Of a stretch of DNA of 64,000 bases, positions 57,113 through 64,000 are shown piece by piece (position 1 is the first letter of the stretch; every line of letters begins with the position of its first letter). Below the pieces are notes generated by a model. That model made no database searches. It was not told where the DNA came from and saw nothing but the letters and a program-made list of their open reading frames with translations. The position numbers were made by a program, and so were the translations under genes. The stretch is from Actinomadura parmotrematis (GTDB lineage Bacteria; Actinomycetota; Actinomycetes; Streptosporangiales; Streptosporangiaceae), in contig NZ_JAIBOA010000005.1 in NCBI RefSeq assembly GCF_019458805.1, positions 124,001-188,000 of the forward strand. The letters are read 5' to 3'.

Positions 57113-58253
57113 GCCGGGGGCGTGGGACGGCGGCCCGTTCGCGGCGCTGTGCCCGGCGCCGCCGTCCTGGCAGGTGCCCTGGGAGCGGGTCCGCGAGGCG
57201 TTCGGGTGGGTGCGCGACCTGGCGGGCGTCGAGCAGGACGCGGTGCACCACGCCGAGGGCGATGTGGAGGTGCACACGCGGATGGCGTGCGAGGCGCTGG
57301 CGGGGCTGGCGGAGTGGCGGGCGCGCCCGGCCGCCGAGCGGGTGCGGCTGTTCGCGGCGGTGCTGCTGCACGACGTCGCCAAGCCGTACTGCACCGCCCG
57401 CGACGACGACGGCCGCGTCACCGCGCGCGGGCACTCGCGGCGCGGGGACCTGATGGTGCGGCGGATCCTGTGGGAGCTGGGGGCGCCGGTGGCCTGGCGC
57501 GAGCACGTGGCGGCGCTGGTGCGCCACCACCAGGTGCCGTTCTGGGCGCTGGAGCGGCCCGACCTGCGGCAGATCGCGTTCCGGGTGAGCCTGCTGGCCC
57601 GCAACGACGACCTGGTGCTGCTGGCGACGGCCGACATCCTCGGCCGGATCTGCGGCGACACCGCCGAGGTGCTGGAGAGCGTGGAGCTGTACCGGGAGTT
57701 CTGCGCCGAGCAGCGCTGCCTGGACGCGCCGCGGCTGTTCCCCTCCGACCATGCGCGGTTCTGGTACTTCCGCAAGCCGGACCGCGATCCCGACTACGCC
57801 GCCTACGACGACACGCGGCTGACGGCCACGGTGCTGTCGGGGCTGCCGGGCGTCGGCAAGGACCACTGGATCGCCGCGCACCGGCCGGGCGTGCCGGTGG
57901 TGAGCCTGGACGCGCTGCGCGCCGAGCTCGGCATCGGGCCGGGCGCCGACCAGCGTCCGGTGGCGGCCGCCGCCTACGAGCGGGCCCGCGAGCATCTGCG
58001 GGCGGGCCGGTCGTTCGTGTGGAACGCCACCAACGTGTCGCGGCAGCTGCGCGAGCAGTGCACGGGCCTGGTCGCCGACTACCGGGGGCGGGTGGAGGTG
58101 GTGGCGCTGGAGGCGGCGCCGGGGGTGCTGCGGGCGCGCAACCGGGCGCGTCCGGCGCCGGTGCCCGACGCGGTGATCGACCGGCTGGTGCGGCGGTGGG
58201 AGACCCCCGACCCGACCGAGGCGCACCGGGTGGAGTGGACCGTGACGGGCTGA
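57099..58253 (+). CDS. HD domain phosphohydrolase fused to P-loop polynucleotide kinase-like domain
   Basis: A 384-residue two-domain protein. The HD domain (about 40-205) has LLHDVAK with His91-Asp92 and RGHSRRGD (His112). The kinase domain (about 240-384) has SGLPGVGKD at 247-255 as Walker A, a likely lid in RNRARPAPVPDAVIDRLVRRW. The likely job is healing RNA termini (phosphate removal and 5' phosphorylation) before the ligase seals them. GGAGG precedes the ATG. Confidence 0.9.
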   Translation: MRAAEPGAWDGGPFAALCPAPPSWQVPWERVREAFGWVRDLAGVEQDAVHHAEGDVEVHTRMACEALAGLAEWRARPAAERVRLFAAVLLHDVAKPYCTARDDDGRVTARGHSRRGDLMVRRILWELGAPVAWREHVAALVRHHQVPFWALERPDLRQIAFRVSLLARNDDLVLLATADILGRICGDTAEVLESVELYREFCAEQRCLDAPRLFPSDHARFWYFRKPDRDPDYAAYDDTRLTATVLSGLPGVGKDHWIAAHRPGVPVVSLDALRAELGIGPGADQRPVAAAAYERAREHLRAGRSFVWNATNVSRQLREQCTGLVADYRGRVEVVALEAAPGVLRARNRARPAPVPDAVIDRLVRRWETPDPTEAHRVEWTVTG

Positions 58254-58282
58254 CCCGTCCCGGCCCGCTCCCCTCGGGGTGT

Positions 58283-59350
58283 TCAGCGGGTGGGGTCGAC
58301 GGCGATGCGGACGGCGTCGCCGCGGGCGGCTTCGGCGAGGGCGTCGTCCAGGCGCGACAGCGGGTGGACGGTGCCGAGGAGGTCGGCGACGGGCAGGCGG
58401 GCGGCGTTGCGCTCGGTCCAGGCGACGGCCTCGGCCAGGTGCTCGGGGGCGTAGTTGTGGACGCCGCGCACGGTGAGCAGGCCGCGCACGACGTCCTCGG
58501 CCTCCCAGTCCAGCGGCGCGCCGGGCGAGACGGTGCCGGCGAGCACGATGGTGCCGCCGGTGACGGTGCGCGCGACGGCGCGCCGGGCGGCGGCGGGGGC
58601 GCCCGACAGTTCGAGGTAGGCGTCGGCGCGGGGCGGTTCGGCGGCCGCGTCCAGGGCTCGGGCGGCGCCCATGCGCAGGGCGGTCGCGCGGCGGCGCGGG
58701 TCGGGGTCGAGGACGGTGACGGTCGCGCCGCGTCCGGCGAGCATGGCGGTGGCCAGCAGGCCGAGCAGGCCGGCGCCGCACACGGTGACGTCGCTCCGGT
58801 CGGTGTCGCCCGCGGCGGCGACGGCGGCGACGGCCGTGGCGGTGGCGCAGCCGAGCGGCGCGGCGAGGGCGGCGGGCAGGGCGGGGTCGACGGCGGCGAG
58901 CGGCGTGCCCTTGCGGACGCGCAGGTGGGTGGCGTAGCCGCCCGACAGCGGGCCGGCGTCGGCCAGCGGAGCGTGCCCGTACTTGAACAGGCGCTCGCAT
59001 TTCTGCGGCAGGCCGCGGCGGCAGCGGGCGCAGCGCCCGCAGGCGGCGTAGATGCCGACGGCGACGCGGTCGCCGGTGCGGACGGGGCGGCCCCGCACGT
59101 CCAGGCGGGCGGGGCCGCCGCCGGTGCGGGCGACGGTGCCGACGGCCTCGTGGCCGAGGACGCCGGGCGCGGGGCCGGGGCGGCGGCCGGAGACGGTGTG
59201 CAGGTCCGAGCCGCAGACGGTGGCCAGCTCGACGCGGACGAGCAGCTCGCCGGGTGCGAGGTCGACCTCGTCGACGGCGAGGGGGCGGTGCGGGGCGTCC
59301 GGGCCGGGCCAGACCATGGCGGTGGCGGGCGGGTGCAGGGCGAGGGTCAC
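58283..59350 (-). CDS. Zinc-dependent alcohol dehydrogenase, phosphonate-associated type
   Basis: A 355-residue medium-chain dehydrogenase. The catalytic zinc ligand Cys and neighbours are in VCGSDLHTVSG and GHEAVG; four structural-zinc cysteines are in CGRCARCRRGLPQKC; GAGLLGLLA binds NAD. It matches the proposed phosphonate-catabolism dehydrogenases found beside phnCDE. The GTG start overlaps the phnE stop (GTGA). A phosphonate-derived alcohol is the likely substrate. Confidence 0.9.
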   Translation of the reverse strand: MTLALHPPATAMVWPGPDAPHRPLAVDEVDLAPGELLVRVELATVCGSDLHTVSGRRPGPAPGVLGHEAVGTVARTGGGPARLDVRGRPVRTGDRVAVGIYAACGRCARCRRGLPQKCERLFKYGHAPLADAGPLSGGYATHLRVRKGTPLAAVDPALPAALAAPLGCATATAVAAVAAAGDTDRSDVTVCGAGLLGLLATAMLAGRGATVTVLDPDPRRRATALRMGAARALDAAAEPPRADAYLELSGAPAAARRAVARTVTGGTIVLAGTVSPGAPLDWEAEDVVRGLLTVRGVHNYAPEHLAEAVAWTERNAARLPVADLLGTVHPLSRLDDALAEAARGDAVRIAVDPTR

Positions 59351-60180
59351 GGGGCGAGCCTTCTGCGGACGAGGGAGCTCAGCACGTCCACCGCCACGAC
59401 CAGGACGAGCACCATGAGGATGTAGGTGAGCATCTGGTCGAAGCGGAACTCCTGGATGGACTGGTTGATGAGGAAGCCGATGCCGCCGGCGCCGACCAGG
59501 CCGAGGACCAGGGAGGCGCGCACGTTGACGTCCAGGCGGTAGAGGACCAGGCCGACGAGCTGGGGCAGGCAGGCGGGCAGGACGGCGTGGGCGACGAGCT
59601 GGGTGCGGCGGGCGCCGGCGATGCGCAGGGCCTGGGCGGGGCCGTCGTCGACCTCCTCCATCGCCTCGGCCCACAGCTTGCCCATGACGCCGGTGTTGTT
59701 GCAGACCAGCGCGAGGACGCCGGCGAAGGGGCCGAGGCCGACGGCGGTGACGAACACCAGCGCGAACACCACGTCGGGGACGGCGCGCAGGAACGACAGG
59801 ACGCCGCGGGCAGCCTGGTACACGGCGGCGTTGCCGTTGGTGGCGCGCGAGCCGAGGACGCTGAGCGCGATGGTGAAGGGGATCGACAGGGTGGTGCCGA
59901 GCAGCCCGATCCACAGCGTGACCAGGCACGCCTTCAGGCCGTCCTTGACGACGGGGTCCCAGGCGAGGTCCGGGGGGACCGCCTCGGAGACGAAGCGGAC
60001 CATGCCGTGCCAGCCTTCGGCGAGCATGCCGAGGTCCATCTCGGCGCCGATCCAGGCGGCGACGTGCAGCGCGGCCAGGACGGCGAGGACGGCGGCGCCG
60101 GTGGCGAGAGTGCGGGGGTCGCGCCGCCGGCGCGGGACGGGCAGGCGCCGCGGGGCCGGTTCGGGGGCGAGCGCGCTCAT
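59347..60180 (-). CDS. phnE: Phosphonate ABC transporter permease PhnE
   Basis: A 277-residue permease with about six membrane helices. The EAA loop is EAMEEVDDGPAQALRIAGARRTQLVAHAVLP and the C-terminus has NVRASLVLGLVGAGGIGFLI, characteristic of PhnE. The ATG overlaps the phnC stop (ATGA). Confidence 0.94.
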   Translation of the reverse strand: MSALAPEPAPRRLPVPRRRRDPRTLATGAAVLAVLAALHVAAWIGAEMDLGMLAEGWHGMVRFVSEAVPPDLAWDPVVKDGLKACLVTLWIGLLGTTLSIPFTIALSVLGSRATNGNAAVYQAARGVLSFLRAVPDVVFALVFVTAVGLGPFAGVLALVCNNTGVMGKLWAEAMEEVDDGPAQALRIAGARRTQLVAHAVLPACLPQLVGLVLYRLDVNVRASLVLGLVGAGGIGFLINQSIQEFRFDQMLTYILMVLVLVVAVDVLSSLVRRRLAP

Positions 60181-60962
60181 GCGGGGACCTCCTGGTCCAC
60201 GACGTACAGGGCCGACACCTGGTCGGCGGTGACGGCGGCGGTGGGGGCGGCGAAGGCGATGCGGCCGTCGCGCAGGCCGACGAGGCGGTCGGCGTGGCGG
60301 CGGGCGAGTTCGGGCTGGTGCAGGACGGCGGCGACGGCGAGGTTCTCGGTGCGGGCCAGGTCGGTCATGACGGCCATGACGTTCTCGGCGGCCGAGGGGT
60401 CCAGGGCCGAGACCGGTTCGTCGGCGAGCAGGACCTCGGCGCGCTGGCAGAGGGCGCGGGCCAGGGCGACGCGCTGCTGCTGGCCGCCCGACAGGGCGCC
60501 GACGCGCTCGTGCGCGCGGCCCGCGAGGCCGACGCGGTCCAGGCAGCCCATGGCCTCCTCGCGCAGGGCGCGGGGGAAGGCGGCGGGCGACCAGGAGCGG
60601 GTGATCGGGAGGCGGCCGAGGGCGCCGGCGCAGACGTTGTCCAGCGCCGAGCGCCGCCGCACCAGGTGGATCTGCTGGAAGACCATGGCGACGCGGGTGC
60701 GGGCGCGGGCGGCGGCGCGCGTCCCGTCGAGCAGGTCGGCGCCGTGGACGCCGGCGCGCCCCTCGTCGGGGCGCACGAGGCCGACGACGCATTTGAGGGC
60801 GGTCGACTTGCCCGACCCGTTGGCCCCGAGGAGCGCCACCACCTCCCCGGGAGCCACGTCCAGGTCGAAGCCCGTCAGCACGGTGCGGCCGCCGAAGGAC
60901 TTGCGCAGCCCCCGGACGGTGAGGGCGGCGGTCGCCGGTGCGGGGGTGGTGGTGGTCTCCAT
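60177..60962 (-). CDS. phnC: Phosphonate ABC transporter ATP-binding protein PhnC
   Basis: A 261-residue ABC ATPase. Walker A is LLGANGSGKST, the signature is ALSGGQQQRVALARAL, and Walker B is EVLLADEPVSALDP. FQQIHLVRRRSALDNV is the Q-loop region typical of PhnC. It lies 9 bases after phnD and overlaps phnE. Confidence 0.95.
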   Translation of the reverse strand: METTTTPAPATAALTVRGLRKSFGGRTVLTGFDLDVAPGEVVALLGANGSGKSTALKCVVGLVRPDEGRAGVHGADLLDGTRAAARARTRVAMVFQQIHLVRRRSALDNVCAGALGRLPITRSWSPAAFPRALREEAMGCLDRVGLAGRAHERVGALSGGQQQRVALARALCQRAEVLLADEPVSALDPSAAENVMAVMTDLARTENLAVAAVLHQPELARRHADRLVGLRDGRIAFAAPTAAVTADQVSALYVVDQEVPA

Positions 60963-60971
60963 CGGCGTGTC

Positions 60972-61883
60972 CTAGACGTCCTTCTCGGTGAGGCCGAGGC
61001 TCTGGGCGAGGTCGAACAGGGGCTGGTAGTTCTGCTTGGTGACCGGGACGAGGGGGCCGGGCTCGACGTCGAGGTAGGAGCCGACCTTGGCGACGTCCTG
61101 GGGGCTGAGGGAGGTGAGGGCGGCGACGAGCTTGGCGCGGAAGGCCGGGTCCAGGTCCTTGGACACGGTGATGGGGTCGTTGGGGATGGGGTCGGACGCC
61201 CAGATCTGCTTGAACTTCGCCGGGTCGAACTGGCCCTCCTTGGTGGAGGTCGCCTGCTGCTGGGTGTTGATCTCGGCGGCGTCGACCTTGCCGTTGGTGA
61301 GGGCGAGCAGCGACTGGGGGTGGCCGCCGGCGTACTGGAGCTTGACGTCGCCGGCGCCGAGGCCGGCCTTTTTCAGGGCGTAGCGGGGCAGGGCGTCGCC
61401 GGAGGTGGAGCCGGTGTCGGACAGGGCGAGGGTGTGGCCCTTGAGGTCGGTGAGGGAGGCCAGGGGGCTGTCCTTCTTCACCCAGATGCCGGCCTTGTAG
61501 CTGGACACGGTCTTGTCGGGGTTGCCGAAGGACGCCACGGCCTCGGCGCCGGCGCGCTGGGCGGCGAAGACGTAGCCGAGCGGCCCGAACTGGGCGATTT
61601 CCAGCTTCTTGTTCTGCATGGCGAGGACCTCGGCGGAGTAGCCCTGCACGATCTGGACCTCGACGGGGCAGCCGAGCTTGGCCTGCAGCGCGCTGCCGAG
61701 GGTCTTGTAGGCGGGGGTGAGCTTGGCGGCGTCCTCGAACGGCTCGACGCCGAAGCGGATCTTGCCGTGGGGGCAGGCGTCCTTGCTCGCGGACGCCTTG
61801 CCGTCGCTCCCGCAGCCGGTGAGGGCGAGGGCGGCGGCCGGCACGAGGGCGGCCAGGGCGAGGGGAAGCCGGAATCGGCGCAT
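60972..61883 (-). CDS. phnD: Phosphonate ABC transporter substrate-binding lipoprotein PhnD
   Basis: A 303-residue lipoprotein. The signal peptide ends in the lipobox LTGC with Cys24. The mature part matches PhnD: IRFGVEPFEDAAKLTPAYK, GYSAEVLAMQNKKLEIAQFGPLGYVFAA and LALSDTGSTSGDALPRYAL. The STSG segment typically contacts the phosphonate group. It follows the FAD oxidoreductase by 11 bases. Confidence 0.95.
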   Translation of the reverse strand: MRRFRLPLALAALVPAAALALTGCGSDGKASASKDACPHGKIRFGVEPFEDAAKLTPAYKTLGSALQAKLGCPVEVQIVQGYSAEVLAMQNKKLEIAQFGPLGYVFAAQRAGAEAVASFGNPDKTVSSYKAGIWVKKDSPLASLTDLKGHTLALSDTGSTSGDALPRYALKKAGLGAGDVKLQYAGGHPQSLLALTNGKVDAAEINTQQQATSTKEGQFDPAKFKQIWASDPIPNDPITVSKDLDPAFRAKLVAALTSLSPQDVAKVGSYLDVEPGPLVPVTKQNYQPLFDLAQSLGLTEKDV

Positions 61884-61894
61884 GGTCGGGCCTT

Positions 61895-63088
61895 TCAGAG
61901 GAGGGAGTCGAGGACGGCCTGGGCCAGGCCGTGCGCGGTGGTCATGCCGATGCCGGAGGTGACCGAGACGGCGCGGACGCCGCTCGCCACCTCCGCGTCC
62001 AGGAAGTCGGTGCGGTCGGAGGAGGCGTACTCGCCGCGCCAGCGGCGCAGCACGCGCAGGCCGGGGACGCCGAGCAGCCGCGCGCCCTCGCGCAGCAGCA
62101 GCTCGGCGGTGTCCTCGTCGTCGAAGGGCGTGTGGGTGGCGGCGTAGTGGTGGGTGTCGCCGAGGACGATGGCGCCGTCGGGGCGCTGGGTGAACATCAG
62201 GTTGACGCCGGCGTCCAGCAGTTCGGGCGACGCGGCGGTGACGGCGTCGCGCAGGGCGGCGGCGGAGGGCTGGGCGGCGAAGCCGCTGTAGCGCAGCAGG
62301 GACAGGCCGGTGAGGACGCCGGGGGCGACGCGCAGGCCGCCGGGGGCGGCGACCTCCAGCATCTGCAGGCGGCAGCGGGTCATGCCGGCGGCGTCGGCGG
62401 CGGCGGGGTGCAGGCGGTCGAGGTCGTGGCCGACGGCGAGGACGGTGCGGTCGGCGCGCACGTCGCCGCGGGAGGTGCGCACGAGGCCGGGCTCGGCGGA
62501 CAGGACGCTGGTGCGCCAGGCGATGGGGACGCCGCGCCCGGCGAGCCAGGCGGCGAGGGCGGGGATCGCGGCGCGCGGGTCCAGGCGCAGGTCCAGCGGC
62601 AGCAGGGCGCCGCCGAGCGGCGCGGCGCCGGGGGCGGGCAGGTGGCGGGCGACGCCGGCGGCGTCCAGCAGGCGGACCTGGTCGGGGCCGCGGTCGGCGG
62701 CGAACTCCTCCAGGACGGCCATCTCCTCGGGGCGGCGGGCGACGACGAGGGTGCCGCTCTCGGCGACGGCGAGGCCGGTCTCGGCGGCGAGGCGGAGCCA
62801 GCGGTCGCGGGCGGCCAGGGCGTAGCCGAGGGCCGGGCCGTCCTGGGCGGTGGTGCAGATGTGGCCGAAGTTGCGGACCGAGGCGCCGGCGGCGAAGGCG
62901 TCGCGCTCCACGACGGCCACCGACAGGCCGCGCAGGTGGGCCTCGACGGCGTGGGCGAGGCCGACGACGCCGGCGCCGGCCACCAGGAGGTCGACGCGGC
63001 CGGCGGGCAGCCCGGCGGCCAGCCCGGTGGGCAGGCCGGTGGGCAGGGCGCCGGGCGGCTGCGGGGCCGGTTGCGGGGGCGGGGTCAT
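61895..63088 (-). CDS. FAD-dependent oxidoreductase, phosphonate-associated (DAO family)
   Basis: A 397-residue D-amino-acid-oxidase-like flavoprotein. After a Pro-rich lead, VAGAGVVGLAHAVEAHLRGLSVAVVERD binds FAD; ASVRNFGHICTTAQDG is the hallmark of the family found in phosphonate loci. The C-terminus has SVTSGIGMTTAHGLAQ. Some relatives oxidise N-alkylated aminophosphonates to an aldehyde, which would fit the dehydrogenase at the other end of the operon. First gene of the operon. Confidence 0.9.
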   Translation of the reverse strand: MTPPPQPAPQPPGALPTGLPTGLAAGLPAGRVDLLVAGAGVVGLAHAVEAHLRGLSVAVVERDAFAAGASVRNFGHICTTAQDGPALGYALAARDRWLRLAAETGLAVAESGTLVVARRPEEMAVLEEFAADRGPDQVRLLDAAGVARHLPAPGAAPLGGALLPLDLRLDPRAAIPALAAWLAGRGVPIAWRTSVLSAEPGLVRTSRGDVRADRTVLAVGHDLDRLHPAAADAAGMTRCRLQMLEVAAPGGLRVAPGVLTGLSLLRYSGFAAQPSAAALRDAVTAASPELLDAGVNLMFTQRPDGAIVLGDTHHYAATHTPFDDEDTAELLLREGARLLGVPGLRVLRRWRGEYASSDRTDFLDAEVASGVRAVSVTSGIGMTTAHGLAQAVLDSLL

Positions 63089-63137
63089 GGCCCTGAGATT
63101 CGTGGCCGCGGCGCGGCGCCGTCAAGGCGGAACGCGT

Positions 63138-63151
63138 CTTGTACAAACAAG
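63138..63151. promoter_or_regulatory. GntR-type inverted repeat in the phosphonate divergent promoter
   Basis: CTTGT-ACAA-ACAAG lies 50 bases before the FAD oxidoreductase start. A related half-site ACTTGTATGG overlaps the GntR promoter at 63215-63224. These are probable binding sites for the divergent GntR protein. Confidence 0.55.
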
Positions 63152-63194
63152 TTAACCTCCGCTTCATCCTGCTGCTTTCCGGCGTTCCCGGACG

Positions 63195-63225
63195 TTGACA
63201 GGACGGCGCGCGCAACTTGTATGGT
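63195..63225 (+). promoter_or_regulatory. Promoter of the GntR gene, possibly leaderless
   Basis: TTGACA (63195-63200) is followed by TATGGT (63220-63225), spacer 19, or TGTATG with spacer 17. A start site 6-7 bases after TATGGT would fall on the ATG at 63232. No ribosome site precedes that ATG, which fits a leaderless transcript. Confidence 0.55.
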
Positions 63226-63231
63226 CAACTC

Positions 63232-63993
63232 ATGTCGTCAGGACCACTGCACGCCAGGCTCGCCGACGCGCTGCGCGAGCGGATCGTCTCGGGGGCGCTG
63301 GCCGTCGGCGCGCCGCTGCCGTCGGAGGCCCATCTGGTCGAGGAGTTCGCGCTCTCGCGGGGCACCGTCCGCCAGGCGCTGTCGGCGCTGCGCCACGAGG
63401 GCCTCATCGAGGGCGGGCGGGGGCGGCGCCCGGTGGTGCGGCGGCGCCCGATGGGCCAGCCGTTCGAGACGTTCCTGTCGTTCACCGCGTGGGCGCTGCA
63501 GTCGGGGCACGTCCCGGGCCAGCGCACCATCGAGCTCGCGCGGCGCGGGGCGGGCCCGGAGGCGGCGGCGGCGCTCGGCGTCGCGCCCGGCGAGCCGGTC
63601 GTGGACGTGCTGCGGCTGCGGCTGCTGGACGGCGAGCCGGTCATGCTGGAGCGCAGCACCTTCACGCTGGCGATCGGGCGGCTGCTGTTCGACTTCGACC
63701 CCGACGCCGGCTCGATCTACGCGGGCCTGCACGAGCGCGGCGTCGACATCGCCGGCGCCACCCACACCATCGACGCGATCGCGGCGCCGGGCGAGGACGC
63801 CCGGCTGCTCGGCGTCGCCAAGGGCGGCCCGCTGCTGCGCGAGCGCCGCACCGCGACCACCACCGGCGGCGACCCGGTGGAGTACGCCGACGACCGCTAC
63901 CGCCCCGACCGCGCGACCTTCACCATCGCCAACGCCCGCGCGCACCATCTGGCGTTCGCGCGCACCCTGCCCGACCAAGGAGAGACCCCGTGA
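63232..63993 (+). CDS. GntR family (HutC/UTRA type) regulator of phosphonate genes
   Basis: A 253-residue GntR protein. Residues 5-70 are the winged HTH (LADALRERIVSGALAVGAPLPSEAHLVEEFALSRGTVRQALSALRHEGLI) and the rest a UTRA ligand domain (GEPVVDVLRLRLLDGEPVMLERSTF, TIDAIAAPGEDARLLGV). It is divergent from the phosphonate operon and likely represses it until a phosphonate or product binds. The stop overlaps the next gene (GTGA). Confidence 0.93.
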   Translation: MSSGPLHARLADALRERIVSGALAVGAPLPSEAHLVEEFALSRGTVRQALSALRHEGLIEGGRGRRPVVRRRPMGQPFETFLSFTAWALQSGHVPGQRTIELARRGAGPEAAAALGVAPGEPVVDVLRLRLLDGEPVMLERSTFTLAIGRLLFDFDPDAGSIYAGLHERGVDIAGATHTIDAIAAPGEDARLLGVAKGGPLLRERRTATTTGGDPVEYADDRYRPDRATFTIANARAHHLAFARTLPDQGETP

Positions 63994-64000
63994 GTGCTCA
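63990..64000 (+). CDS. Start of a gene cut by the window edge
   Basis: GTGAGTGCTCA overlaps the GntR stop, with AAGGAG 8 bases upstream. Only three codons (V/M-S-A) are visible, so the product cannot be named. In comparable loci this position often holds a phosphonatase-like hydrolase; that is inference only. Confidence 0.5.

Noticed and set aside
1-64000. tRNA, rRNA, insertion sequences, integrases, att sites
   Set aside because: None was recognised on either strand; the tandem repeats are not transposon ends.

Overview
This window is very GC-rich, with codons ending mostly in G or C. Its genes point to a filamentous actinobacterium of the Actinomadura/Thermomonospora type: F420-type luciferase-like oxidoreductases, two SAM methyltransferases of the Methyltransf_19 family, a STAS anti-sigma antagonist, a MerR-HEAT regulator and a mycofactocin cluster. 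The genus is an inference; no rRNA or tRNA is present to test it.

Bases 1 to about 32,400 form one catabolic island in several divergent operons. From the left: a minus-strand set (CoA transferase, LLM oxidoreductase, two-subunit B12-dependent acyl-CoA mutase); an amidohydrolase with an acyl-CoA synthetase; a second acyl-CoA synthetase divergent from a flavin/2Fe-2S reductase, a crotonase and a degenerate alpha/beta hydrolase; a CoA transferase with an aldehyde dehydrogenase; and a plus-strand operon of TauD-like dioxygenase, SDR, mycofactocin-coupled SDR, ferredoxin, P450, a fused DUF35/Ltp2-like aldolase and DoxX. Then comes the complete mycofactocin biosynthesis operon (mftA, B, C, D, E, an SDR, mftF, minus strand). 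The island closes with two HIBADH-like dehydrogenases, a YtcJ-like amidohydrolase, a permuted CoA transferase and an enoyl-CoA hydratase. The genes fit oxidation of an unidentified hydrophobic substrate: P450 hydroxylation, mycofactocin-linked alcohol oxidation, aldehyde oxidation, CoA activation, retro-aldol shortening and carbon-skeleton rearrangement.

Two features of this island stand out. First, an operator of the form TGAGAAT-N3-ATTCTCA, or pairs of its half-site spaced 21-22 bp, lies in at least seven promoter regions, including that of mftA. It suggests one regulon joining cofactor synthesis to the pathway, yet no intact candidate regulator gene is in the island. Second, four unrelated tandem-repeat expansions (units of 30, 15, 78 and about 111 bp, all multiples of three) lie inside or at the edges of island genes: the second acyl-CoA synthetase, mftC, the boundary of CoA transferase and amidohydrolase, and the 5' end of an enoyl-CoA hydratase.

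Bases 32,400 to 58,260 look like ordinary chromosome with small regulatory modules: a HEAT gene with a MerR-HEAT regulator, an HTH/zinc-ribbon protein, a STAS protein, a scar where a TetR gene and a P450 gene have both lost their 5' ends, methyltransferases, a TetR, two MarR regulators, NUDIX, paired CNNM/CorC-like membrane proteins, aldehyde dehydrogenase, a paired SMR exporter, a CMD-like protein, a P450 with an SDR, a crotonase, an epoxide hydrolase, a GH15 enzyme, a kinase-like protein lacking its P-loop, and a two-gene RNA repair module (RNA ligase plus HD/kinase).

Bases 58,280 to the end hold a phosphonate uptake and catabolism locus: phnD, phnC, phnE, a phosphonate-associated alcohol dehydrogenase and an FAD oxidoreductase on the minus strand, with a divergent GntR regulator whose last bases overlap the start of a gene cut by the window edge.
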